64,000 nt of DNA from Rhodobiaceae bacterium UBA4490 (GTDB lineage Bacteria; Pseudomonadota; Alphaproteobacteria; Parvibaculales; Parvibaculaceae): the NCBI GenBank assembly GCA_002389665.1, contig DGNO01000001.1, positions 211,564 through 275,563 of the forward strand, written 5' to 3'. Made by a program: the position numbers and the translations under genes. Shown here piece after piece: positions 46,202 to 55,049 of the stretch. How positions within the stretch are numbered: position 1 is the stretch's first letter; every line of letters starts with the position of its first letter. The notes below the pieces were generated by a model, which was not told the origin of the DNA, made no database searches, and saw only the letters and a list, made by a program, of their open reading frames with translations.

Positions 46202-47737
46202 ATGGTGGACCCGCGTACCCCCGTCCTCGTCGGCTGCGGCCAGATCACGCAAAAGGAAAAAGACGTCGAGAAGGCGAAATCGCCGCTCGGTCTGATGGAA
46301 GATGCGGCCAAACGCGCCGCGCAGGATACGGGCCTTGGCGAGGCGCTGTTCGGCAAGCTCGACACCATCACCTGCGTGCGCTTCATCACGGATTCGCCCG
46401 ATGCCGCGCGCCTGCCTTTCGGGCGCTATGGCAATGTCGCCCAGTCGCTGGCCAATAAGCTCGGCGTCCAGCCGGCCAATACCTGCTACGGGCCGACCGG
46501 GGGCAACACGCCGCAATATCTCGTCAATTACACCGCCGAGCGGATCGCCGAGGGCGATCAGTCCGTCGTTATGATCGCGGGCTCGGAATGTTTCGGCACC
46601 ATGATGCGCGCAATAGGCCAGGGCAAGATGCTCGACTGGGGCGATGACCCGGAAGGCAAGCGCATCGATATCGGCAATGAGCGCATCGGCGTCACCGAAG
46701 TGGAAAAGAAGCACAAGCTGCATTTCCCGGTGAACTGCTATCCGCTCTTTGAAAACGCCATTCGCGGCCAGAAGGGCCGGAGCGTGAAAGAACACCAGCT
46801 TGAAATCGGCAAGCTCATGGCGCCTTTCACTAAGGTTGCGGCCAGCCACCCGCAGGCTTGGTTCCCCATCGAGCGCACGCCCGAAGAGATCGCAACGCCC
46901 AGCGAACAGAACCGTTATGTCGGCTATCCTTATACGAAGTATATGAATGCCATTATGCAGGTGGATCAGGCTGCCGCCGTCGTCATGATGTCGGTGGAAA
47001 AAGCCCGCGAGCTTGGCGTGCCGGAAGATAAGTGGGTCTACCTGCATGGCTGCGGCGATGCCAATGACATCTGGTACCTGACCGAGCGCGAGAATTTCTA
47101 TTCCTCGCCCGCCATCCGCACCATGGGCCAGAAGGCGTTCGCCATGTCCGGCTGGTCGATCGACGAGATCGATTACATGGACCTTTATTCCTGCTTCCCT
47201 TCGGCCGTGCAGATTGGCCGCGACGAGCTTGGCATTGCCGAGGATGATCCGCGCGATCTCACCGTGACGGGCGGCCTGCCTTATTTCGGCGGGGCGGGGA
47301 ACGATTACGTGCTCCACTCCATCGCCACGATGATGGACAAGCTGCGCGCCAAACCCGGCTCCAAGGGCCTGTGCACGGCGAATGGCTGGTACGTGACGAA
47401 ACACTCCATCGGCCTTTATTCGACGGCGCCGAAGGAAGGCAAATGGCAGCGCGAGAACCCGGCCGATTATCAGAAGGATATCGATAACGGCCCGCATCCG
47501 CGCATGGAGGAAAACCCCTCCGGTCCCGCCAAGATCGAAACCTTCTCGGTTATGCACGGCCATGAAGGCCCGCAATTCGCCATCATCATGGGCCGCCTCG
47601 ATGCGGACGATGCCCGTTTCGTTGCCCATGTAACGGACCCGGCGGAGATGCTCAGCCTGATGAACGAGGAAAGCCTTGGGCGCCCCGGCACGGTCTCGAC
47701 TGGCGATGACGGCATTCATTATTTCAAGCTGGCGTAA
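46202..47737 (+). CDS. Thiolase-fold acyl-CoA acetyltransferase-like protein, SCPx type
   Basis: 511 residues from ATG 46202 (CAGGGAGAGC upstream). The N-terminal half has VLVGCGQITQ, and GPTGGNTPQYLVNY aligns with the CGSG(L/M) nucleophile region of thiolases but shows no Cys at that position. The C-terminal half has the GLCTANGWYVTKHSIGLYSTAP histidine motif and YMDLYSCFPSAVQ. It belongs to the sterol-carrier-protein-x-like/atypical thiolase branch. Catalysis may differ or be lost; alternatively Cys in NTCYGPT acts. Likely lipid or steroid side-chain metabolism. Confidence 0.83.
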   Translation: MVDPRTPVLVGCGQITQKEKDVEKAKSPLGLMEDAAKRAAQDTGLGEALFGKLDTITCVRFITDSPDAARLPFGRYGNVAQSLANKLGVQPANTCYGPTGGNTPQYLVNYTAERIAEGDQSVVMIAGSECFGTMMRAIGQGKMLDWGDDPEGKRIDIGNERIGVTEVEKKHKLHFPVNCYPLFENAIRGQKGRSVKEHQLEIGKLMAPFTKVAASHPQAWFPIERTPEEIATPSEQNRYVGYPYTKYMNAIMQVDQAAAVVMMSVEKARELGVPEDKWVYLHGCGDANDIWYLTERENFYSSPAIRTMGQKAFAMSGWSIDEIDYMDLYSCFPSAVQIGRDELGIAEDDPRDLTVTGGLPYFGGAGNDYVLHSIATMMDKLRAKPGSKGLCTANGWYVTKHSIGLYSTAPKEGKWQRENPADYQKDIDNGPHPRMEENPSGPAKIETFSVMHGHEGPQFAIIMGRLDADDARFVAHVTDPAEMLSLMNEESLGRPGTVSTGDDGIHYFKLA

Positions 47738-47755
47738 GCCAAGCTGCCGTGAAAA

Positions 47756-47790
47756 GAAAACGCCCCGCTCGAGCGGGGCGTTTTGCTTTT
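47756..47790. terminator. Bidirectional terminator between thiolase and DUF4870-like genes
   Basis: AAAACGCCCCGCTCGAGCGGGGCGTTTTGCTTTT between convergent genes. Confidence 0.9.
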
Positions 47791-47804
47791 ATGCGCCGGT
47801 GTTT

Positions 47805-48185
47805 TTACCAGAGCCAGGTTTCCGGCTCGGCGATGGGCCGGTTGTCGCTGATGGCCATAAAGCCTTTGATGTTGCGCACCAGCAGCCAGACGACGAGGAA
47901 GAGCAGTACCAGCCAGCCGACCAGAATGACCGAGGTCAGCACGCCGACAACGCTGAAGAGCAGGCCGATCCAGAAGGTGCGAATCTGAAACGTGTAGTGG
48001 GTGGAGGAAACCGCGCTTGCCTCGCCGCGTTTCAAGTAAGCGACGATGACGCCGGCAATGGCCGAAATGCCGATCACAAAAGCGAGGAAATACAGGATAT
48101 ATACCAACTTGACGCCGTCAGCATCTTCCACCGGTCCCGCCGCGGAGCCGGGAGAAGGATTGGGCGTTTGGGGAGAATCGGACAT
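47805..48185 (-). CDS. Small inner-membrane protein, DUF4870-like
   Basis: 126 residues from ATG 48185 (AGAGGCACGG upstream); longer upstream reading is rejected. A Pro/Ser-rich N-terminus (~22 residues) precedes three TM helices, ~27-50 (VYILYFLAFVIGISAIAGVIVAYL), ~68-90 and ~95-115. The pattern TFQIRTFWIGLLFSVVG...LLVRNIKGFM resembles DUF4870 proteins. Function unknown. Confidence 0.75.
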   Translation of the reverse strand: MSDSPQTPNPSPGSAAGPVEDADGVKLVYILYFLAFVIGISAIAGVIVAYLKRGEASAVSSTHYTFQIRTFWIGLLFSVVGVLTSVILVGWLVLLFLVVWLLVRNIKGFMAISDNRPIAEPETWLW

Positions 48186-48314
48186 GTCCGTGCCTCTTGA
48201 TGGTGAAACCCGGTAAAAGGCTAGCCAGTTCACGTCATTGTGTCGACTAGCACAAATAGGCAGAGATAAAGCAAGGCGCCGCTTCAGCGGCGGTGGAAGA
48301 AAAGGGAGAGGCGG

Positions 48315-48902
48315 ATGCCACGAATTTACATGATCCGGCACGGCAAGGCGGCGGCAGGCTGGGACGCGGATGCCGATCCGGGCCTCGACGATCTGGGCCG
48401 CACGCAGGCCGAGGCTGCCGCCGATGACATCGAAAAGCGCGTTGGCGCGCCGCTTCCGGTGCTTTCAAGCCCGCTGCGCCGCTGCCGGGAAACCGCCGAG
48501 CCGCTCTCGGGCCGCTGGGGGCTCCAGCCGGTCATCGAGCCGCGCGTTGCCGAAGTGCCCTCGCCGGTGGAGGATCTGCGCGCGCGGGGCGAGTGGCTGC
48601 GCTCCATCATGGCCGGCACCTGGGCGGATGCGGTGGCAGCCGGTGACGGCAAACACACGGCCTATGATTCGAAATTGCTCGCCTGGCGGCAGAGCGTTGT
48701 CGATGCGCTGCTCGAACTGGAAAACGACACGGTCATCTTCAGCCATTTCATTGCCATCAACGTGGCGCTCGGCCATGCGGTGGAAGACCCGCGGGTGATC
48801 TGCTTCAAACCGGACAATGGCTCCGTTACCGTGTTCGAAACGAAAGGCAGCACGCTCTCGCTCCTCGAGCAGGGCCGCGAGGCGGACACGAAGGTCAACT
48901 GA
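48315..48902 (+). CDS. Histidine phosphatase family protein
   Basis: 195 residues. The RHG motif (MIRHGKAA) with the catalytic His near the N-terminus and the second His in FSHFIAINVALGH define the phosphoglycerate-mutase-like fold. The arginine of SSPLRRCRETAEPL is the phosphate-binding Arg. Similar to SixA/phosphohistidine phosphatases or to cobalamin/alpha-ribazole phosphatases; the substrate cannot be chosen. 42 bp before nnrDE on the same strand. Confidence 0.85.
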   Translation: MPRIYMIRHGKAAAGWDADADPGLDDLGRTQAEAAADDIEKRVGAPLPVLSSPLRRCRETAEPLSGRWGLQPVIEPRVAEVPSPVEDLRARGEWLRSIMAGTWADAVAAGDGKHTAYDSKLLAWRQSVVDALLELENDTVIFSHFIAINVALGHAVEDPRVICFKPDNGSVTVFETKGSTLSLLEQGREADTKVN

Positions 48903-48944
48903 ACTGCCTTCCTTCCGCCGTTTTTTCTAGGCAAAGACGAAGCC

Positions 48945-50411
48945 ATGCATGAGCTTTTAACAGTCGAAGAAATGGGCCGGGCGGACCGCTGGGCCGTTGC
49001 GCAGGGAACGCCGGGTCTCACGCTGATGGAAAATGCCGGCCGCGCCGTCGCCGAAGCGGTGACCGCGCGCTTCAAGCGCACTGGCGTCGCGGTGCTGTGC
49101 GGGCCGGGCAATAATGGCGGGGATGGCTTCGTCGCCGCCCGGCATTTGAGCGCGGCGGGCTGGTCCGTCACCGTCTATTTGCTGGGTGAGCGGGACAAGC
49201 TGACGGGCGATGCCGCTGAAATGGCGCGCCGCTGGAACGGCGCCATCCATCCCATGACGGGCGATGCGGTGCGCGGCGCCGGGCTCATCATCGATGCGAT
49301 TTTCGGCGCGGGCCTTTCGCGCCCCGTTGAAGGCGTGCCTGCCGAGCTTATCCAAGCGGCCACCCGCGCGCGCATTCCCGTCGTTGCGGTGGACATGCCG
49401 AGCGGTCTTCATGGCGACACGGGCGAAGTGCTGGGCGCCTCCTTTGAGGCGGTTTTGACGGTGACGTTTTTCAGGGCAAAGCCCGGCCATTATCTGCTGG
49501 GCGGGCGGCGTCACTGCGGCGAGCTGTTGCTATGCGATATCGGCATCGGCGAAGAGGTGTTGCGCGAGCTGCTTCCCCATACTTATGAAAACCGCCCCTC
49601 GCTCTGGCTGGGCGGCTTTCCGGACCTCGAGCTTGGCGATCATAAATATACGCGCGGGCACGGTGTCGTGGTGAGCGGCGGCATGTCCTCGACGGGGGCG
49701 GCCCGGCTTGGCGCGCGCGCTGCCTTGCGGGCGGGCGCAGGGCTTGTGACGCTCGCCTCGCCCTCATCGGCACTGATGGTGAATGCAAGCCAGCTCACCG
49801 CCGTCATGGTGCGCGCGGTGAACACGCCGGACGAGCTGACGGCATTTCTCGAAGACAAGCGCCGCAACGCGGTGCTGATCGGCCCCGGCGCGGGCATTGG
49901 CGGGCCGACGCGGGAAAAGGTGCTCGCCATTCTTCTATCCGGCGCCGCCGTCGTGCTCGATGCCGATGCGCTCACGTCCTTTGAGGAAGTGCCGCGCGAT
50001 CTCTTCGTCGCCATCGAGGGCTATTTTGCAGGGCCCGTCGTGCTTACGCCCCATGAAGGCGAGTTCAAACGGCTTTTCAAAGATATCGAAGGCTCGAAGC
50101 TGGAACGGGCCCGCGCCGCTGCCCGCAGAGCCGGCGCGATCGTCGTGCTCAAAGGTCCCGATACCGTGATCGCAGCGCCGGACGGGCGCGCCGCTATCAA
50201 CACCAATGCGGGCGCAGAGCTTGCAACGGCAGGTTCGGGCGATGTGCTGGCCGGGATCATCACCGGTCTTCTCGCCCAGAGCATGGCGCCTTTCGAGGCA
50301 GCCTGCGCGGCGGTCTGGCTGCATGGAGAGGCGGGCCGGGCGTTCGGGCCGGGATTGATCGCGGAGGATTTGCCGGAAATGCTTCCCGTCGTCTTGCGCG
50401 ATTTATTTTAG
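48945..50411 (+). CDS. nnrDE: Bifunctional NAD(P)HX epimerase/dehydratase
   Basis: Repairs damaged NAD(P)H hydrates. The N-terminal YjeF_N epimerase domain (~1-210) shows CGPGNNGGDGFVAARHL and VAVDMPSGLHGDTG. The C-terminal ribokinase-like dehydratase (~225-485) shows KYTRGHGVVVSGG, LDADALTSF, LTPHEGEFKRL and TAGSGDVLAGIITGLLAQ. 488 residues, the normal bifunctional length. It is the last clear gene before an AT-rich pocket with two tiny genes. Confidence 0.95.
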   Translation: MHELLTVEEMGRADRWAVAQGTPGLTLMENAGRAVAEAVTARFKRTGVAVLCGPGNNGGDGFVAARHLSAAGWSVTVYLLGERDKLTGDAAEMARRWNGAIHPMTGDAVRGAGLIIDAIFGAGLSRPVEGVPAELIQAATRARIPVVAVDMPSGLHGDTGEVLGASFEAVLTVTFFRAKPGHYLLGGRRHCGELLLCDIGIGEEVLRELLPHTYENRPSLWLGGFPDLELGDHKYTRGHGVVVSGGMSSTGAARLGARAALRAGAGLVTLASPSSALMVNASQLTAVMVRAVNTPDELTAFLEDKRRNAVLIGPGAGIGGPTREKVLAILLSGAAVVLDADALTSFEEVPRDLFVAIEGYFAGPVVLTPHEGEFKRLFKDIEGSKLERARAAARRAGAIVVLKGPDTVIAAPDGRAAINTNAGAELATAGSGDVLAGIITGLLAQSMAPFEAACAAVWLHGEAGRAFGPGLIAEDLPEMLPVVLRDLF

Positions 50412-50536
50412 AAATTCTTCCAATAATCCTATTTTTCCAAAATAAATAAATATTGGTCCGCGTATTGTTAATAAATAAACGAGGGCCATATTAATGAGAG
50501 CGGTAAATTCTTGCCGCTTTACTGAAAGGCATTTTT

Positions 50537-50674
50537 ATGTCCTTTAATAAATTCTCTTCCAATCAGACGAAATCCGAAGGCAGCAAGCCCGAGGAAAAGA
50601 AAGAAGAACCCAAACAGGCCGCGCCGAAAGAAGCGCAGCCGGCTGAACCCGCTCAGCAGGGCGCGAAGTCCTAA
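50537..50674 (+). CDS. Small disordered protein of 45 residues
   Basis: ATG 50537 with AAAGG nine bases upstream, stop 50672-50674. The peptide starts MSFNKFSSNQTKSEG and continues as a Lys/Glu/Pro/Gln/Ala-rich tail without hydrophobic segment, so it is intrinsically disordered. It follows an unusually AT-rich stretch (50412-50536) that could hold its promoter; a short hairpin AGCGG/CCGCT lies at 50499-50519. No known family recognised. It may be related to short alarm or stress peptides, but that is guesswork. Confidence 0.5.
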   Translation: MSFNKFSSNQTKSEGSKPEEKKEEPKQAAPKEAQPAEPAQQGAKS

Positions 50675-50743
50675 TTTGGCAATGCGGAGGGGAGATTGTC
50701 TCCTCCGCAATCTGCCCTGCGAGCCTTTCCTCGGAGTTTTTCC

Positions 50744-50977
50744 ATGGAAACGCGCATTCAAAAAACCACCGTCACTTTCAAGAAGCCGGTTTTCTTATCG
50801 GGGATCGCCGATGAGCTGCCTGCGGGCCGCTATGACATCGAAACCGAAGAAGAGCTGATCGAGGGCGCGTCCTATCTCGCCTACCGCCGGATCTCCACCG
50901 TGCTTTACCGTCAAAGCCGGGGCAAGGTGCAAGCCTTCAGGATCGACCCGGATGAGCTGGCCGCCGCGCTGAAATAA
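50744..50977 (+). CDS. Small hypothetical protein (77 residues)
   Basis: ATG 50744 with CGGAG eight bases upstream; the 16-codon extension in front is rejected. METRIQKTTVTFKKPVFLSG opens a compact, mixed beta-strand protein with PAGRYDIETEEELIEG and LAYRRISTVLYRQ, a pattern of alternating hydrophobic residues. No TM segment, cysteines or catalytic motifs. It lies 70 bp after the 45-residue gene and may be co-transcribed. Function unknown. Confidence 0.7.
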   Translation: METRIQKTTVTFKKPVFLSGIADELPAGRYDIETEEELIEGASYLAYRRISTVLYRQSRGKVQAFRIDPDELAAALK

Positions 50978-51097
50978 GATCCTATTCCGTCTTTCCCCTT
51001 TACCCTCCCATGGCTCGATCGGATAGTCTGTCCTGTGGGGACCCGTCTTGCGGCGGGTGCCCAAGAAAGACAGACAAGCTGAAAGAGCGCGGCTCCC

Positions 51098-51595
51098 ATG
51101 ACCGTCATACGCCATGTAAAAGAGGCGGACCTTCCCGCGCTTCTTCGCATCTACAACTATTACATCCGCGAAACGCCCATCACCTTCGATATCGAGGAAA
51201 AGACACTGGCCGCGCGCAAGGCGGACTGGTTTTCGCTTTTCACCGGGAAAGGCCGCCATCAATGTTTCGTCGCCGAGCGGGAGGGCCAAGCGCTGGGCTG
51301 GGCCTGTTCCACGCCCTTCCGCCCTAAACAGGCCTATGACACCTCCGTCGAAGTGAGCATCTATCTCGCGCCGGAAGCGCAAGGCGCCGGGCTCGGCCGG
51401 GCGCTTTATGAAAAGCTGCTCGGCGGGATCGGGCAAGCGGACACCCACCGCGCCCTTGCCGGAATCACGCTGCCGAATGAGGCCTCTTGCGCGCTTCACC
51501 GGGCCATGGGGTTTGAGGAAGCGGGCCTGTTCCGCGAGGTGGGCCGCAAGTTTGGCCGGTACTGGGACGTTTTGTGGATGGAGCGGGCGCTTTAG
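51098..51595 (+). CDS. GNAT acetyltransferase, phosphinothricin/methionine-sulfoximine-like
   Basis: 165-residue acetyl-CoA-dependent N-acetyltransferase. IYNYYIRETPITFDIEEKTLA is the opening of the PAT subfamily. The acetyl-CoA pyrophosphate loop is EAQGAGLGRALYEKLL, and LPNEASCALHRAMGFEEAGLFREVGRKFGRYWDVLWM is diagnostic for this branch. Its substrate may be methionine sulfoximine, phosphinothricin or an unknown amine. ATG 51098 with AAAGAGC upstream. Confidence 0.88.
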   Translation: MTVIRHVKEADLPALLRIYNYYIRETPITFDIEEKTLAARKADWFSLFTGKGRHQCFVAEREGQALGWACSTPFRPKQAYDTSVEVSIYLAPEAQGAGLGRALYEKLLGGIGQADTHRALAGITLPNEASCALHRAMGFEEAGLFREVGRKFGRYWDVLWMERAL

Positions 51596-51753
51596 GTCCG
51601 GATTTGCGCCCTTTCCCGGTTTCTGCGGGTGAGCCGGTAGAGAAAATGTGACCGCACCCTCTCTTCCTTAGGTGACAAGCTGTCTTTGAGGAGAAAAAGG
51701 TCTGCCGCGCCGGCATTGGCTGCGCGGAAGGGCCGGTATTTGGGAGGGATATT

Positions 51754-52728
51754 ATGACACGCGTTGCCGCAATCCAGATGGAAGCGAAAGTCGCCGATCT
51801 GAATTTCAACATCGATCAGGCCAGCCGCCTCATCGATGAAGCCGGATCGAAGGGGGCGGAAATCATCGCGCTGCCGGAGTTCTTCACCACCCGCATCGTT
51901 TATGACGAGCGGCTGTTCGAATGCTCGCTGCCGCCGGAAAATCCCGCCCTCGATATGCTCAAAGCCAAGGCCGCGAAATATGGCGCGATGATCGGCGGCT
52001 CCTATCTGGAGATGCGCGACGGCGATGTCTACAACACCTATACGCTGGTCGAACCGGACAGCACCGTGCACCGCCACGACAAAGACCGGCCTACCATGGT
52101 CGAAAATGCCTTCTATACGGGCGGCAGCGATGACGGACATTTCGAAACCGCGATGGGGCCGGTCGGCACGGCCGTTTGCTGGGAGCTGATCCGCACCGCG
52201 ACCGTGCGCCGCCTGGCGGGCAAAGTAGGCCTGATGATGACGGGCTCGCATTGGTGGAGCGCGCCCGGCTGGAATTTCTGGAAGTCTTTCGAGCGGCGCT
52301 TTCACAAGGCCAATGGCAAGGCCATGGAGATCACCCCGCCGCGCTTTGCCGCCCTTGTCGGCGCGCCGCTTCTTCATGCCGGTCACACGGGGATGCTGGA
52401 AGGCGGCTTCCTGGTGCTGCCGGGCACGCGGATTTCCGTACCCACCCGCACGCAGCTCATGGGCGAGACCCAGATTATCGATGGGGAAGGGGCGGTGGTC
52501 GCCCGGCGTCATTACACCGAGGGAGCGGGGATTGTCGGCGGCGAGATCGAGCTTGGCGCGACCTCACCCAGGAAAGCCCCGCCGGACCGCTTCTGGATTC
52601 CCAATCTGGAAGGCTTCCCGAAAGCCCTCTGGCTGCATCAGAACCCGGCCGGAGCCTCCGTTTACCGCTGGGCCAAGCGCACCGGACGGCTCAAGACTTA
52701 CGATTTTTCCCGCAACGCGCGCCCATAG
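51754..52728 (+). CDS. Carbon-nitrogen hydrolase (nitrilase superfamily)
   Basis: 324-residue amidase or nitrilase-like enzyme. The Glu-Lys-Cys triad is visible: ALPEFF (Glu ~42), HDKDRPTM (Lys ~112) and AVCWELIR (Cys ~146). The ETAMGPVGTAVCWE block and a long C-terminal part with GLMMTGSHWWS and FEGGF-like residues put it in an uncharacterised subgroup. The strong RBS GGGAGG precedes ATG 51754. It stands alone, 170 bp before tRNA-Leu. Confidence 0.88.
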   Translation: MTRVAAIQMEAKVADLNFNIDQASRLIDEAGSKGAEIIALPEFFTTRIVYDERLFECSLPPENPALDMLKAKAAKYGAMIGGSYLEMRDGDVYNTYTLVEPDSTVHRHDKDRPTMVENAFYTGGSDDGHFETAMGPVGTAVCWELIRTATVRRLAGKVGLMMTGSHWWSAPGWNFWKSFERRFHKANGKAMEITPPRFAALVGAPLLHAGHTGMLEGGFLVLPGTRISVPTRTQLMGETQIIDGEGAVVARRHYTEGAGIVGGEIELGATSPRKAPPDRFWIPNLEGFPKALWLHQNPAGASVYRWAKRTGRLKTYDFSRNARP

Positions 52729-52898
52729 CTGCGCCATCGGCAATAAAGGCGCTTCCCGGAGCCCGGGAGGCGCCAATTCTCTTAGTATTTCTCTGGCCAT
52801 AGCCCGGCGCCCTTGCTATAGAGGGCGCCAATTTCCAAGGAGCCGCCCGGATTGCGGGGGGCTCCCCGGGCGGGATTGCGCCGTCTTTTCGTGCCATT

Positions 52899-52983
52899 GC
52901 GGGTGTGGTGGAATTGGTAGACACGCGAGATTTAGGTTCTCGTGCCGCAAGGCGTGGGGGTTCAAGTCCCTCCACCCGCACCA
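52899..52983 (+). tRNA. tRNA-Leu (anticodon UAG)
   Basis: 85-nt class II tRNA with encoded CCA. The acceptor stem is GCGGGTG/CACCCGC with discriminator A. The anticodon loop TTTAGGT gives UAG. A long variable arm (TGCCGCAAGGCG) typical of leucine and the T loop GGTTCAAGTCC complete the cloverleaf. It lies 69 bp before tig. Confidence 0.97.
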
Positions 52984-53051
52984 CACGAAAGCGGTAAGGC
53001 GGCGGAAAGCCGAGACAGCCTCCCCGGCAGCCAAAATGGATAAGAGAAGAG

Positions 53052-54599
53052 ATGCAGGTCACCGAATCCAGTGCAGACGGTCTGAAGCGCGAGCTGACAA
53101 TTACGGTTGGGGCGCAGGACCTCGAAGACAAATTGTCCGCGAAGCTTGAAGAGCTCAAAGGGCAGGTACGGCTGAAAGGCTTCCGCCCCGGCAAGGTGCC
53201 GATGAGCCATCTGCGCCGGACCTTCGGCAAGCAGGTGATGACGGAAGTCATCCAGCAGACGGTTTCCGAGAGCAGCCAAAAAGCCTTGGAAGACAAAGAG
53301 TTGCGCCCCGCTCTTCAGCCTTCGATTGATATCGAGGGTGAAGTGGAGCCGATGATCGAAGGCAAGGCCGACCTCGTCTTTAAGATGAGCTTCGAGATCG
53401 TGCCGGAAATCGAGCTGGCCGATTTCTCCAAGGTGAAGCTGGAGCGTCCGGTCGCCGAGGTGCCCGAAGACGACGTTAAAGAAGCGATCGACCGTCTGGC
53501 CGAGCAGCAGGTCTCCTACGAGAAGAAAGACGGCAAGGCCGAGGAAAAAGACCAGGTTGTGATCGACTTCCTGGGCAAGCTGGACGGCGAACCCTTCGAA
53601 GGCGGCGCTGCGGAAGACGCGCGTCTCGTTCTCGGCTCCGGCCAGTTCATTCCCGGCTTCGAAGACCAGCTTCTGGGCACGGAAGCCGGCCAGGACGTGG
53701 AAGTGAAAGTCACCTTCCCGGAAGAATATGGCGCCGAGCACCTGGCGGGCAAAGATGCCGTCTTCGAGGTGAAGGTGAAGGAAGTGCAGGCTCCGGCCGC
53801 CGCCAAGCTCGACGATGAATTTGCCCAGCGCTTCGGCATGGAGAATTTTGAGAAGCTGCGTGAGGCCATCGAAGAGCAGATCAAGAAGGACTATGACCGC
53901 GTTTCCCGTGAAAACGTGAAGCGGGTGCTGCTCGACGAGCTCGATGCGCTGCATTCCTTCGAACTGCCGCCGACGCTGGTGGAGCAGGAATTCGAGCAGA
54001 TCTGGCAGCAGTTCGAGCACGAGCTGGAGCATCAGGGCAAGACCGTTGCCGATGCGGACGAGCCGGAAGACAAGCTGCGTGAGGAATATAAAGGCATTGC
54101 CGAGCGCCGCGTGCGCCTTGGCCTGGTGCTTGCCGAAGTCGGTGAGAAAAACAAGATCCAGGTGCAGGACGCCGAAGTGAACCAGGCGATCGCCGAGCGC
54201 GCGCGCCAGTTCCCGGGCCAGGAACGCCAGGTCTATGAGTATTTCACCAAGACCCCGCAGGCGATTGCCCAGATCCGCGCGCCGCTTTTCGAGGAGAAGG
54301 TCGTCGACTTCATCCTGGAACTGGCCGATGTGACCGAAAAGCCCGTCTCCAAGGACGAGCTGCTGGCCAGCATGCAGGACGAGCATGATCACGACCACGA
54401 TCATGACCACGACCACGGCGAGAAGAAAAAGCCGGCCGCTAAAAAGAAAACGGCGGCCAAGAAGACCGCCGCGAAGAAAGACGAAGGCGAGGAGGGCGAG
54501 AAGAAGCCCGCCGCCAAGAAGAAAACGGCGGCCAAGAAAACCGCTACCAAGAAGACGGCTGCAAAGAAGACCGCGGCCAAGAAAAAAGACGAGGATTGA
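53052..54599 (+). CDS. tig: Trigger factor with long His/Lys/Ala-rich C-terminal tail
   Basis: Ribosome-bound chaperone and prolyl isomerase. The N-terminal ribosome-binding domain carries VRLKGFRPGKVPMSHLRRTFGKQ. The FKBP-type PPIase domain (~150-245) has DQVVIDFLGKLDGEPFEGG and VTFPEEYGAEHLAGK. The C-terminal chaperone arms extend to ~440. Residues 443-515 are unusual: five or more His-Asp repeats followed by KKPAAKKKTAAKK-type repeats. 515 residues, ~70 longer than usual for this family. A clear terminator follows. It is upstream of the clpP-clpX-lon block, as in many bacteria. Confidence 0.94.
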   Translation: MQVTESSADGLKRELTITVGAQDLEDKLSAKLEELKGQVRLKGFRPGKVPMSHLRRTFGKQVMTEVIQQTVSESSQKALEDKELRPALQPSIDIEGEVEPMIEGKADLVFKMSFEIVPEIELADFSKVKLERPVAEVPEDDVKEAIDRLAEQQVSYEKKDGKAEEKDQVVIDFLGKLDGEPFEGGAAEDARLVLGSGQFIPGFEDQLLGTEAGQDVEVKVTFPEEYGAEHLAGKDAVFEVKVKEVQAPAAAKLDDEFAQRFGMENFEKLREAIEEQIKKDYDRVSRENVKRVLLDELDALHSFELPPTLVEQEFEQIWQQFEHELEHQGKTVADADEPEDKLREEYKGIAERRVRLGLVLAEVGEKNKIQVQDAEVNQAIAERARQFPGQERQVYEYFTKTPQAIAQIRAPLFEEKVVDFILELADVTEKPVSKDELLASMQDEHDHDHDHDHDHGEKKKPAAKKKTAAKKTAAKKDEGEEGEKKPAAKKKTAAKKTATKKTAAKKTAAKKKDED

Positions 54600-54623
54600 G
54601 ACTCAATCCCTTGATCTTACGAT

Positions 54624-54655
54624 GAAAAAGCCCGGCCTTCGCGCCGGGCTTTTGA
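54624..54655 (+). terminator. Rho-independent terminator of tig
   Basis: AAAAAGCCCGGC-CTTCG-CGCCGGGCTTTT, 25 bp after the tig stop. Confidence 0.9.
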
Positions 54656-54700
54656 CTTATTGAAGCTCCGTGGAAGGAAGAAAGACGAAGGAGGTCAGCT

Positions 54701-54991
54701 GTGTTCAATAACAGGCTCTATACGGCAACCCCGCGCCACCGGCAGGTTTACGGGAGCTATGAGCGGGTCTTCACGCTGGTGGATTTTTCCGCCGCCTTGC
54801 TCTTCGTCGCAGGCAGTGTCTGTTTCTTCTTTCCCGAGCTGATGACCGCCGGTACCTGGGCATTCCTCGTCGGCAGCCTTGCCTTTGCCGCCAAGCCGAG
54901 CGTCCGGGTGGCGCGCGAGTTTCACCTTTCCCGGCTGCCTTTGCCGGGCGACTTGCTGCCCGGTCAGGCGGGCACGGACGAACGCTCCTGA
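54701..54991 (+). CDS. YrhK-domain membrane protein
   Basis: 96 residues with two TM helices (~28-48 FSAALLFVAGSVCFFF and ~52-68). YGSYERVFTLVDFSAALLFVAGS matches the YrhK-like domain, whose function is unknown. It starts at ATG 54701 with GGAGGT upstream. Weakly linked by position to the decarboxylase gene downstream. Confidence 0.75.
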   Translation: MFNNRLYTATPRHRQVYGSYERVFTLVDFSAALLFVAGSVCFFFPELMTAGTWAFLVGSLAFAAKPSVRVAREFHLSRLPLPGDLLPGQAGTDERS

Positions 54992-55049
54992 ACTTTTTTG
55001 CGCTTTGGCGAAAATGCCGCTTGCATTTGGGGGGCAGCGGCTTTACATC

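Noticed and set aside
53052..54599. Tail of tig as a frameshift or assembly artefact
   Set aside because: The repeat codons keep frame, use normal alphaproteobacterial codons and end with a proper stop and terminator.
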